Shown here: piece by piece, positions 5,697 through 13,198 of the stretch
Layout of the letters: every line of letters begins with the position of its first letter
Position numbering within the stretch: position 1 is the first letter of the stretch
Virus record (IMG/VR): IMGVR_UViG_3300027771_000091
Location: 1-25,385 of that record
Reading direction: 5' to 3' (one strand)
Source of the DNA: a virus
Length of the DNA: 25,385 nt
Notes under the pieces: model-generated
Seen by the model: only the letters and a program-made list of their open reading frames with translations
Told to the model about the DNA's origin: nothing
Databases searched by the model: none
Position numbers and translations under genes: made by a program

Positions 5697-5887
5697 CAGC
5701 TTATCACATCAGAGCAAACATGGGAGGATTGCATACAGACCAAGTAGTTGAAGCATCCGATTGTAAAGAAGCGATATTAAAATTGTCAGAAAAAGTGGAG
5801 GACGGTACTGCCGAAGTCATCAATGATGGCTTTACTGGTAATAAAAGAATCCACATAACATACGAGGAGATCGTAAATGTTAAGTAA
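5693..5887 (+). CDS. Small hypothetical protein, 64 aa
   Basis: The protein begins MTAYHIRANMGGLHTDQVVE and has an alternating strand and helix pattern (AILKLSEKVEDGTAEVINDG) typical of a tiny alpha/beta domain. It overlaps the upstream gene by 4 bp (ATGA) and the downstream gene by 11 bp. There is no independent ribosome site, fitting coupled translation. No family recognised. Confidence 0.55.
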   Translation: MTAYHIRANMGGLHTDQVVEASDCKEAILKLSEKVEDGTAEVINDGFTGNKRIHITYEEIVNVK

Positions 5888-6062
5888 AGAGAAACTGGAG
5901 TTATTAAAAAAACTTCAACATGAAGAACATAAATGGTCCGCTAGTCTTATGACAAATGGTGGCTGTAGTACTGATATGCTTTCAACTGAATCTAATATTA
6001 AATCTATTAGAAATCAATTAAAACATCAGGATGTTCAAGAAAATTTAGCCGCAGCCGGTTAA
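5877..6062 (+). CDS. Small helical hypothetical protein, 61 aa
   Basis: GGAGATCGTAA before ATG is the best ribosome site of this cassette. The protein is helical (LSKEKLELLKKLQHEEHKW, then SNIKSIRNQLKHQDVQENL) with no membrane segment. Its TAA (6060-6062) shares the TTAA palindrome with the stop of the converging homing-endonuclease gene, so the two coding regions overlap by 4 bp. Last gene of the plus-strand cassette. An AT-only inverted repeat (about 6062-6085) follows and might slow transcription from both sides. Confidence 0.55.
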   Translation: MLSKEKLELLKKLQHEEHKWSASLMTNGGCSTDMLSTESNIKSIRNQLKHQDVQENLAAAG

Positions 6063-6487
6063 GTTTTTTTAGGTTTTAAAAAACTAAACTTTTTCCCTAG
6101 GGTTTCTTTCGGCTTAACAAACTCATAATGATTTATTATAGCTAATAATTTAGGCCTCTTAACTGTGCTATAAGGTAAAAATAATCTAGCTAAGTATAAT
6201 GCTTTTTGATGAGAGCATCTCCATCTCCACTGATCTTTTTTACCAAGAGATCCTTTACCAATACCTTTGAAATGAATACTGCCTACTCCAACAATATCAT
6301 AAAAGTTTTTGATACAATCTAAATCTGTCATGGCAACTTCCATTGCAACATTCCATTTTAAATAAATTTTACCATTTGGTTTTTTACATTTATACTTTGC
6401 GTAATTAATACTACCTTCACCATCAAATAATCCTGCACAATAAGCAATCAAGTCATTGTTATTATTAGGCATATTTCTATTTTGCAT
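6059..6487 (-). CDS. LAGLIDADG homing endonuclease, single-motif
   Basis: Residues about 13-27 read LIAYCAGLFDGEGSI, a clear LAGLIDADG helix with its terminal acidic catalytic residue. A second recognition-type stretch (KNFYDIVGVGSIHFKG) and a tryptophan-rich strand (DQWRWRCSHQKALYLARL) match the usual beta-sheet DNA saddle of this family. With one motif in about 142 residues it should act as a homodimer that cuts one long DNA site. It is free-standing and placed directly behind the DNA polymerase gene, overlapping its end by 11 bp. Free-standing homing endonucleases often sit beside conserved genes such as this. ATG at 6487 is used; ATG at 6472 is possible. Confidence 0.8.
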   Translation of the reverse strand: MQNRNMPNNNNDLIAYCAGLFDGEGSINYAKYKCKKPNGKIYLKWNVAMEVAMTDLDCIKNFYDIVGVGSIHFKGIGKGSLGKKDQWRWRCSHQKALYLARLFLPYSTVKRPKLLAIINHYEFVKPKETLGKKFSFLKPKKT

Positions 6488-8351
6488 CGCCCCAACTCTT
6501 TCCAAGTCCTACATCAACTACTGAAGGTACTTTAAAATCAATTGCTTTTTCCATTATATTTTTTATCTCAGTCACCTGTGCCTCACTTTCTATATTAAAA
6601 CAAAGTTCATCATGTATTTGTAGCATTGGTAAGTGGCCTGCATTGTAACAGTCCAACATTGATTGCTTAGTTTGATCAGCTGAAGATCCTTGAATTAATC
6701 TATTTAAAGCTTTGTATGTATAGGCTCGTTTAATATTATCCTTACCATATTTAGCAACTGCATTATCAAAAGATTCCGCTTGGTGTAGCCCAAAGTCTCT
6801 AGTTTCCCACTTATCAAACCTACACTTCCTACCCTTCTTAGTTCTAATAACTCCTTTTTCATCTGCAGCTAATTTGCATCTATCAGAAAGTTGTCTAATA
6901 AAAGGTACTTTCTTATTATATTTAGTAATTAATTCATTTGCTTCATCCTTAGTTACCCCTAATGATAAAGCTAATTTATTTTTACCCATTCCATACATAA
7001 TACCTAAGCCAATAGTTTTAGCTTGGGTTCTCTCAATACCTACAAGATCTGCCACTGTTTGATGAAAGTCTGCACGGTTATCCTTATAAGCTTCAACTAA
7101 TTCTTGAGATCCTGCATATCCATTCTCTCCAATAGATGCTGCATAGTGCACTGTCATCCTTGGTTCTTGTTGTGAATAATCAAATGATCCCCATTGACAG
7201 CCCTCTTCTGGAATAAATAGTGCTCTTATCTTAGGACCAAGATTTTTATTTCTAGCAGGTACTTGTTGTAAATTTGGGTTACTCATTGAAAGCCTACCGG
7301 ATACTGTTCCTCCTAAATCTGATCTAAGTTGTTGTATCTCTCCATGTATTCTACCCTTTACTTGATATCTTAAAATCGAAGATAAGAATGTACTGTGGAA
7401 TTTATTTATCTCTCTGGCTTGCACAATCAATTGAGCTAGTTTATGTTTGTTATTTAACAACCAATTTTGTGTAAAGGAAGGCTCTTTTGTTTTTTCAGTT
7501 CTTGGATAATCTAATTTCATTTTGTCAAAAGCTTTGGCAATCTGGCGTGATGCCCAAATGTCTACTTCTATTCCTGATTCTTTTTTTATGGCCACCAATA
7601 TTTCTTTTTCTTGGAGCCTCATTTCTGTTCGTAATTGTTCAGCTGATTCCACTTGGACTCTCACTCCTCGTTGACGCATTTTTATTAAGACAGGAATTAA
7701 TTGTTGTTCTAAATCCCACACAGTTTCTAAACTCTGTGTTCTTATTTCTTGTTTAAATCTTTGCCATAATTTTAATGTAAGTACTGCATCTTGCTCTGCA
7801 TAGTAACCAACATGTTCTGCAGGTAACTTCCACATCTCTCCTTTAGGATCTATACCATGAGCTGCGGCAGCTTCTCTTAATTCTGTCTCTGCTTTTATTT
7901 CGCCAAGGTAATCAACTGATAATGCATTTAATGAATATGAAAATCTATTCTCGTCTATTAATGCTGCGGCTATCATAGTATCAATTATTTCACCGTGAAC
8001 CGTGATTCCAGATGCTTCAAGCCATCCTACATCATACTGAGCATTATGAAATATTTTAGGACAGGGTAAGCTACAAATCTTTTTCATGTATGCCTTAACT
8101 TGTTCAGGTATCATATTACCACCACCTAAATGACCAAACGGAAAGTATCCTTGCCATCCATCAACGGCTACTGCAAAACCTACAATCTCTCCTTTGCCTA
8201 TAGCCCAACCAGCTCCAAGCTTTTCATTAATACCATCATCACGTGTCTCTAAGTCAATTGCTATTTCAGTTGCACTAGATAAATCTTTATACTCAGATGG
8301 TGTATTCCACATTGATTTCTTAAATGTTAATGTAAGTTGAAGACCATTCAT
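6477..8351 (-). CDS. polA: Family A DNA polymerase with 3'-5' exonuclease domain
   Basis: The replicative polymerase of the phage, 624 aa. The N-terminal proofreading domain shows Exo I AIDLET (Asp33, Glu35), Exo II HNAQYDVGWL (Asp107) and Exo III YYAEQDAVLT (Tyr184, Asp188). The polymerase domain has motif A SFDYSQQEPR (catalytic Asp391), motif B RTQAKTIGLGIMYG (Arg441, Lys445, Tyr453) and motif C LQIHDELCF (His580, Asp581). The position equivalent to E. coli Pol I Phe762 is Leu449. There is no 5' nuclease domain, as in T7-like and many marine viral enzymes. The start overlaps the upstream gene by 4 bp (ATGA). All key catalytic residues are present, so the enzyme should be active. Confidence 0.95.
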   Translation of the reverse strand: MNGLQLTLTFKKSMWNTPSEYKDLSSATEIAIDLETRDDGINEKLGAGWAIGKGEIVGFAVAVDGWQGYFPFGHLGGGNMIPEQVKAYMKKICSLPCPKIFHNAQYDVGWLEASGITVHGEIIDTMIAAALIDENRFSYSLNALSVDYLGEIKAETELREAAAAHGIDPKGEMWKLPAEHVGYYAEQDAVLTLKLWQRFKQEIRTQSLETVWDLEQQLIPVLIKMRQRGVRVQVESAEQLRTEMRLQEKEILVAIKKESGIEVDIWASRQIAKAFDKMKLDYPRTEKTKEPSFTQNWLLNNKHKLAQLIVQAREINKFHSTFLSSILRYQVKGRIHGEIQQLRSDLGGTVSGRLSMSNPNLQQVPARNKNLGPKIRALFIPEEGCQWGSFDYSQQEPRMTVHYAASIGENGYAGSQELVEAYKDNRADFHQTVADLVGIERTQAKTIGLGIMYGMGKNKLALSLGVTKDEANELITKYNKKVPFIRQLSDRCKLAADEKGVIRTKKGRKCRFDKWETRDFGLHQAESFDNAVAKYGKDNIKRAYTYKALNRLIQGSSADQTKQSMLDCYNAGHLPMLQIHDELCFNIESEAQVTEIKNIMEKAIDFKVPSVVDVGLGKSWGDAK

Positions 8352-8593
8352 TTTCTCTCCTCTTTAATTTTTTCTATTTCTAATTCACAATAATGAATTA
8401 CTTTTTCTAAGTCTTGTATAGGTGTACCTTTAAACAAATATCTACAAACATATTTTACAACGCACCCTTGAAAGAAACTAAGATTATTTTTTGAAATAAA
8501 AGTATATGGCTGTATAGGTAAATCTTTATAATGAGAACCTCCTATTTGTTTATCGTGTGGAAAAGCTTCTTCTAGTATATTTTTATTTGTCAT
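8348..8593 (-). CDS. DUF3310 family protein
   Basis: The 81-aa protein carries the DUF3310 signature: QIGGSHYKDLPIQPYTFI, then a CVVKYVCRYLFKG helix and a DLEKVIHYCELEIEKI tail. DUF3310 proteins are common in phage replication operons; some are labelled nucleotide kinases, without good proof. ATG at 8593 is chosen because AGGAGAAAA precedes it directly; an upstream in-frame start at 8608 would overlap that ribosome site. It overlaps the helicase end by 11 bp and the polymerase start by 4 bp, so it is embedded in the replication unit. Confidence 0.8.
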   Translation of the reverse strand: MTNKNILEEAFPHDKQIGGSHYKDLPIQPYTFISKNNLSFFQGCVVKYVCRYLFKGTPIQDLEKVIHYCELEIEKIKEERK

Positions 8594-10223
8594 TTTTCTC
8601 CTGGACATAAATTAAATAATCTGAACCTATTGGGTAGTTAAACTTATAATCACTTCTTAATAAATGTAAAGTTTTTCTTGCTCTAGTAGCACCAGTGTAC
8701 CAAACCTTACGTTCATCACTCTTCTCTTGTCTAGTCTTACTATTATAATCAGATGGATAATTACCTTTACTATATAAAACTACATGGTTTGCCTCACCTC
8801 CTTTAACTGAATGAATTGTATCTATAGTGACAAGTGGATCTTTATCTAATTCTTTTTGTCCATACCTTCTCAACAATCTAATAAAATGTCTAACCTGTCT
8901 CGGTTTAAAGTTTCTTCTTAGTATCCAATACCAAGGCTTAGTCTTCTCTTCTTCCGATAGTTCTAGTCCACACCATTCTTTTAAATCTTCAAATTTATAT
9001 TCTTTTAAATCTGGTTCATTTCTCCAAAATTTATCTGATCTAAAATTAGGATGCCCTAACTCTCTTATAAATTTATACATATTCTTAGCTTGCTTCTTGT
9101 CTATAAATTTATCTTTAGTAAGTGTTGTCCAAGATTTAATCGCTTCCCATTGTTTAACATCAAAACATTTAGTGTCTTTGTTATCTTTGTAGTATAATCC
9201 TGCATCCTTAGCTAACATCCGAAGTTCATTTACAGTCTCATTAATACGCCCTAGGATATACCAATCTTCTTTCAGATCCTCAAAAGGTATTTGTCTAAAT
9301 GATAGGTAGCTTTTAACATAGCCTTTAGCTCCACCAGCTTCATAATCTTTCTCCTCACTATCTGTAATACCTCTTCTTATTACTTGAGAGAATTTATATA
9401 TAGCCTCACCAAATCTTTGAGTCTTTCTCAACTTAACCTTCCGGCCTGGAAAAAACTTTGTAAAATATTTTGGATCTGCTCCATTCCATTTGTATATACC
9501 CTGATCATCATCCCCTGCTAAATATATACGATCTACTTTGTCTGCCATTTTATATATAACAGACCACTGTAAAGGTGTGCAATCTTGAGACTCATCTAGA
9601 ATTAATATTTTTAGTTTAGGAAAATCTAAATCAATAGCCTTCTCAATCATGTCATCAAAATCTATTAAAGGTTTATCCGTGCCATATTTCTTATAATGCC
9701 TATAAGTATTTATTTTTCTATGGAATACAGTAAGAGAATCTTTCTTATAGCTTTCTCTTTTATAAGCTTCTTCTGGTTCTATTAATAAGTTTCTAGATTT
9801 ACTATATATAGCTAAGGACCAATCCTTATAGGTAAAGTTATCATCTACTAATCTTTGATCACTCCTCTTAATTATTTTAGTCTCTAAAGCAAAGTCTATT
9901 GCTGCATCTTTAGGGTCAAAAACATCTTCACTAAAGTATCTACGACAATAGGTATGTAATGTTTTAAATCTAAGAAAATCATCTGTAGTATAGTTAGGAA
10001 AAGATTCCATAGCTCTTCTAACTGCAGTGTTGACTGCCTTATTAGTAAATGAAAGATAAGCAATATCTTTTGGAGCAACACCTCTCCTAAGATAATTTTT
10101 TAATACTCTTTCAATTAAAGTATATGTCTTACCTGTACCTGGTGGTCCAAAAATCTTTACTGTTTTATGGTAAAGTTTTTTAAGTTTATTTAGTTCTGAA
10201 CTTTCCTGTGTGGAAGTCATCAT
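8583..10223 (-). CDS. UvrD/Rep-like superfamily 1 DNA helicase
   Basis: The 546-aa ATP-driven helicase shows the SF1 motifs in order: Walker A GPPGTGKT (residues 26-33), a motif Ia-like LSFTNKAVNTAV, Walker B ILILDESQDCTPLQ, motif III AGDDDQGIYKW, the motif V region VTIDTIHSVKGGEANHV and motif VI VWYTGATRARKTL. It most likely unwinds duplex DNA ahead of the polymerase, replacing the DnaB/gp4-type helicase that many phages carry, or serves in recombination. It is shorter than cellular UvrD (about 720 aa), mainly through small 1B/2B insertions. GGAG before the ATG pair gives the start at 10223, with a 38-bp overlap of the primase end. Confidence 0.92.
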   Translation of the reverse strand: MMTSTQESSELNKLKKLYHKTVKIFGPPGTGKTYTLIERVLKNYLRRGVAPKDIAYLSFTNKAVNTAVRRAMESFPNYTTDDFLRFKTLHTYCRRYFSEDVFDPKDAAIDFALETKIIKRSDQRLVDDNFTYKDWSLAIYSKSRNLLIEPEEAYKRESYKKDSLTVFHRKINTYRHYKKYGTDKPLIDFDDMIEKAIDLDFPKLKILILDESQDCTPLQWSVIYKMADKVDRIYLAGDDDQGIYKWNGADPKYFTKFFPGRKVKLRKTQRFGEAIYKFSQVIRRGITDSEEKDYEAGGAKGYVKSYLSFRQIPFEDLKEDWYILGRINETVNELRMLAKDAGLYYKDNKDTKCFDVKQWEAIKSWTTLTKDKFIDKKQAKNMYKFIRELGHPNFRSDKFWRNEPDLKEYKFEDLKEWCGLELSEEEKTKPWYWILRRNFKPRQVRHFIRLLRRYGQKELDKDPLVTIDTIHSVKGGEANHVVLYSKGNYPSDYNSKTRQEKSDERKVWYTGATRARKTLHLLRSDYKFNYPIGSDYLIYVQEKNDK

Positions 10224-11739
10224 CCATCTCCGATACAGTTTTATTAATTTCTTTTTTATCTACTACTTTATAATCTACAAACTTAGGCATCATAACTGAC
10301 CATACATTTTTAACGCCCTCATGGTAGTCAAGTCTATTACAATTTAATAAGTTTAGGGCTTCACTAGCACTCTTAAATGTTTTATCACTTCCTAAAAATT
10401 TTTCAAAAGTAATCTTTTTAAAGTAACAAATATTAGTTTTTGAATCTAATATAACGTAATTATCTTGAAGCTTCTCAAAGTCATCTTCTTCAATATGACT
10501 TTCAAAGAATTTTTTAAGAAAGTTATATTTCTCTTCACCAAGTGTATCTTCAAATTTCATTTTCTCATTCTCAACTGCTTTCCTAACTAATGTAGCCATA
10601 AGCATTTCAAAAGGAGAAGGGCCCGACTTAGGTTTAGGAAGTGTCATCCAGTAAATCCCATATCTCAACAACTTAACCCTAAAGGATTTTTCATCCTTCA
10701 TATCCTCTGGATTTATAATTATTTTTTCATCTTGAAATTTAAAAGTATACTCAATTGATTTTGTGCTTCTAATAAACTCAATATCCTCAAAGTCATCAAT
10801 CATGTCTGGAACTTGTGAGCCTATACCAAGCTTTCTTAACTTACATAGATCCTTATTACATAGTGGTGCAATTGCATTTGTTTTTGGTGGGCACTTATAA
10901 GCATAATCTTTTTTAGCTATAGACTTGGCTAAAGTCTCTACTTCTTTGTGATCCAATGGAGTTGTAAATATTTCATAATTTCTTTTTTGTAGAATAGTTT
11001 GAACCTCATTTGAATTTAAACTACCATCAGCTTTCTTCATTTCAAGAACACCAACATTAAATAACAATTCGTTTCTGTGGTTACCTTCCCATTTTTCTGA
11101 AATCATTTTTTGAACACAGGGTGGGTAATGTTTCCAATCCGTTTCTGGCTCATAGTCTTTAACTTTAATACTATTAAGCTGTTCTAAAGTAACAGTTTTC
11201 TTAGCTACCATTTCTAAAAAATTACTTATTAATACAGGTGTATTATTATCATTGTATGCAAACTCAGTTGTTTGATCCATATTAAAGTAAGGCATGTTCA
11301 AACACTTGTTCATTGGAAATACTTCATCAGAGTTAAAGAAGTTTTTATTCCACTCATTAAGTTTTTTAAGAACATCCGTGATAGGGGCCCAGTCATTTAA
11401 GAATAAAAATAAATGTAAACCTCCAGACTTAGATCTTACTACAATTAAAGGTAATTGGTTTTCTCTAATAATATCTACAATTTTCTTTTCAGAAAAAGTT
11501 GTATAGTTACGAGGATCAATATCAATACATCCCCATTTACATATGTCTCCTTTTTCAGGTTTAACCCCGATCCGTGTTTCTCCATTTAAATGTTTCTTCC
11601 ATAATTCAAGGGTAACAGGTTCGTGAATCGTGAGAACTTTAACCTGCTTCTTTCCCCGTTCATCTACTTCCCCTGTAAGAGAAGTAGTGATGAACAGTTC
11701 TGAATTACCCTCAAATATCTTTAAGAGTTTTTGCTCCAT
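10186..11739 (-). CDS. Archaeo-eukaryotic primase (AEP) with four-cysteine C-terminal part
   Basis: Makes primers for the phage polymerase. The N-terminal AEP core has the DhD metal motif (CIDIDPRN, Asp73 and Asp75), the sxH motif RSKSGGLHLF (His109) and a later NMPYFNMD (Asp155). Next comes a PPC motif (Cys208) with GNHRNELLFNVG, followed by Cys283 in YKCPP and Cys294/Cys299 in LCNKDLCK; this layout resembles the PriL/PriCT-type domain, whose cysteines hold an iron-sulphur cluster or metal. Residues 300-517 have no recognised domain. There is no TOPRIM or DnaB-like part. Start ATG at 11739 has no ribosome site but lies six bases after the previous stop, so coupling is likely. Confidence 0.8.
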   Translation of the reverse strand: MEQKLLKIFEGNSELFITTSLTGEVDERGKKQVKVLTIHEPVTLELWKKHLNGETRIGVKPEKGDICKWGCIDIDPRNYTTFSEKKIVDIIRENQLPLIVVRSKSGGLHLFLFLNDWAPITDVLKKLNEWNKNFFNSDEVFPMNKCLNMPYFNMDQTTEFAYNDNNTPVLISNFLEMVAKKTVTLEQLNSIKVKDYEPETDWKHYPPCVQKMISEKWEGNHRNELLFNVGVLEMKKADGSLNSNEVQTILQKRNYEIFTTPLDHKEVETLAKSIAKKDYAYKCPPKTNAIAPLCNKDLCKLRKLGIGSQVPDMIDDFEDIEFIRSTKSIEYTFKFQDEKIIINPEDMKDEKSFRVKLLRYGIYWMTLPKPKSGPSPFEMLMATLVRKAVENEKMKFEDTLGEEKYNFLKKFFESHIEEDDFEKLQDNYVILDSKTNICYFKKITFEKFLGSDKTFKSASEALNLLNCNRLDYHEGVKNVWSVMMPKFVDYKVVDKKEINKTVSEMDDDFHTGKFRTK

Positions 11740-11745
11740 GATAAT

Positions 11746-12570
11746 CTAGAAAGGTGCTGATTCTTTACTTTGATCATTACCTTGAGATTGATTCTCCTGA
11801 GAAAAATCTACCTTTCCAAAGATATCACTCGTCATAGCAGACTTATAAAAACCTTGAGTTGCCTCTAATGTTTTTAAATTTTTATCTGGTGTCATGAGAC
11901 TAATAAACTCTATTACCCATCCAGACCAAGTGTAGTCTCCTTTAGCTTCTTTCGTTGTAGATACTTTATACACCTGAGAAAATCTAGGTGGATTATAAAA
12001 TCCATTTTTACCCTGTGCTCTTCTAGAACCAATCATAGAATTCCACATTTTAGATTTTTTCTTTTGTGTTGATTTCATTGTAAGCAATGCTTGTTCAACA
12101 ACATTATATTTTTCGTCTAAGATACAAACGAAATGATTACCTGTATCCTCAACGTAGTTACCATTTGGTAATCTATCTTTACCATCCATATCTCTTTTAG
12201 TTTCACTCATGATAGCGGGATCAATGTGAATCTTCACAGGTCTTCCTGTACTTAGACCTTTGTCCTTCCATTCATTAAATGTATTTATGTATAAGCATGG
12301 AGCACAAAAAAATCCTTCTTTACCCTTCCACACTCTTCCAGATGTCTCACTCCAGATATCCCCAAGACTTGCCTTCTCATCAAATCTAGGATCTCTATCA
12401 TTTAATACTGGTGAACTAGCATATAACATTTTTAATATAGGTAGCTTAGTATCACGAGCTGTAACAAACTCATTACCCTGTCCTGCCATTCCCTCTAAAT
12501 CAATTGCTACTGGTAGGCTTTCTTTTTTTATTATTATTTCTTTTTCTTCCATATTTGTTTTTTCAATCAT
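11746..12570 (-). CDS. Candidate single-stranded DNA-binding protein
   Basis: The 274-aa protein starts MIEKTNMEEKEIIIKKESLP, then a beta-rich body with aromatic and basic residues (GRVWKGKEGFFCAPCLY, SRRAQGKNGFYNPPRFSQVY, TWSGWVIEFI) suited to an OB-like fold. The tail is a Gln/Ser/Asn-rich linker ending ESAPF, which recalls the flexible tail and terminal Pro-Phe of bacterial SSB, although it is less acidic. Position between coiled-coil protein and primase supports a replication role. AAGGA lies seven bases before the ATG. The assignment is from tail, composition and context, not from a clear motif; it could be another replication accessory protein. Confidence 0.5.
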   Translation of the reverse strand: MIEKTNMEEKEIIIKKESLPVAIDLEGMAGQGNEFVTARDTKLPILKMLYASSPVLNDRDPRFDEKASLGDIWSETSGRVWKGKEGFFCAPCLYINTFNEWKDKGLSTGRPVKIHIDPAIMSETKRDMDGKDRLPNGNYVEDTGNHFVCILDEKYNVVEQALLTMKSTQKKKSKMWNSMIGSRRAQGKNGFYNPPRFSQVYKVSTTKEAKGDYTWSGWVIEFISLMTPDKNLKTLEATQGFYKSAMTSDIFGKVDFSQENQSQGNDQSKESAPF

Positions 12571-12572
12571 CG

Positions 12573-13118
12573 CTATTCCTTCGTGGTTATTTTAGTTTTA
12601 TTTGCAACATAAGTACCAAATAATTCTGCAGGTACATCTTTACCAAAGTCTTCAATCTGTTCTTTTACAAACGATTTTAAACTACTTGGATGTACAGATG
12701 TCTTCTGCATAACTGCAAGGCCTTTTTGTCTTAGTTCTTCTACAAGTGACTTAGCTTCATTGTCTTGTTTCATTTTAAACTCCAAAGATATCTGATTTTT
12801 AATCAGATCTCCATGGCCGTTCTCACGTAACCAATTGAAAGCTTCTTCACTTCTAGATGCTGGTATTCTAGCAGAGTAGAATGGTTTAACCTCTACGGAT
12901 ATTCCACCTTCGAGTTTAATTAACTCTACACCTGCTTGTTGCATTAAGTTTGGAATTGTTTGCTCAGAAAGGGTCGTCTCAACTTCTTTTAACTTTTTTA
13001 GTTCTTCTTCAGCCGTTGATATTTTTTTCTGAGTTTCCAATAACTTGTTGCAAGATTCGGAAATGTCTGTTGACATCTCCATATCTACTTTTACAATAGA
13101 TTCTGCTTCTAAGTCCAT
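12573..13118 (-). CDS. Coiled-coil replication-operon protein, unknown function
   Basis: The 181-aa protein has an N-terminal coiled coil (residues about 22-57: LLETQKKISTAEEELKKLKE) and a C-terminal domain with RIPASRSEEAFNWLRENGHG, then KTSVHPSSLKSFVKEQ and FGTYVANKTKI. The second half resembles a conserved but unnamed phage family often located next to ssDNA-binding proteins and primases. AAGGAGG seven bases before ATG is a near-perfect ribosome site, suggesting high expression. It is the first gene of the leftward replication unit, reading away from the divergent intergenic region 13119-13198. Confidence 0.65.
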   Translation of the reverse strand: MDLEAESIVKVDMEMSTDISESCNKLLETQKKISTAEEELKKLKEVETTLSEQTIPNLMQQAGVELIKLEGGISVEVKPFYSARIPASRSEEAFNWLRENGHGDLIKNQISLEFKMKQDNEAKSLVEELRQKGLAVMQKTSVHPSSLKSFVKEQIEDFGKDVPAELFGTYVANKTKITTKE

Positions 13119-13198
13119 AAGAACCTCCTTGTTCGAATCAATATATTATTTAATTGATCTTTGCAAATAAATAATTTAAATAATTTTATAATTTTATA
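13119..13198. promoter_or_regulatory. Divergent intergenic promoter region
   Basis: This 80-bp AT-rich gap separates the leftward replication genes from the rightward helicase. Leftward, TTGCAA with a TATTGA-like hexamer 17 bp away could form a weak sigma-70 promoter. Rightward, TTGATC (13156-13161) followed after 17 bp by TAAATA, or TATAAT overlapping the start, could drive the helicase. The repeated ATTTTATA just before the ATG replaces a ribosome site. GTTCGAATC (13131-13139) looks like a tRNA T-loop but has no tRNA context. Confidence 0.4.

Noticed and set aside
7487-7756. Open frame of 89 codons on the plus strand
   Set aside because: Lies wholly inside the DNA polymerase gene on the opposite strand; it is a composition shadow, with a hydrophobic sequence typical of antisense frames in AT-rich DNA.
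8827-9192. Open frame of 121 codons on the plus strand
   Set aside because: Antisense to the SF1 helicase, with no ribosome site and Ser/Leu/Phe-rich shadow composition.
12260-12595. Open frame of 111 codons on the plus strand
   Set aside because: Antisense to the candidate SSB gene; no operon context or recognisable sequence.
13131-13139. GTTCGAATC, resembling a tRNA T-loop or attachment-site core
   Set aside because: Flanks do not pair into a T-arm, there is no acceptor or anticodon arm and no integrase gene in the window.
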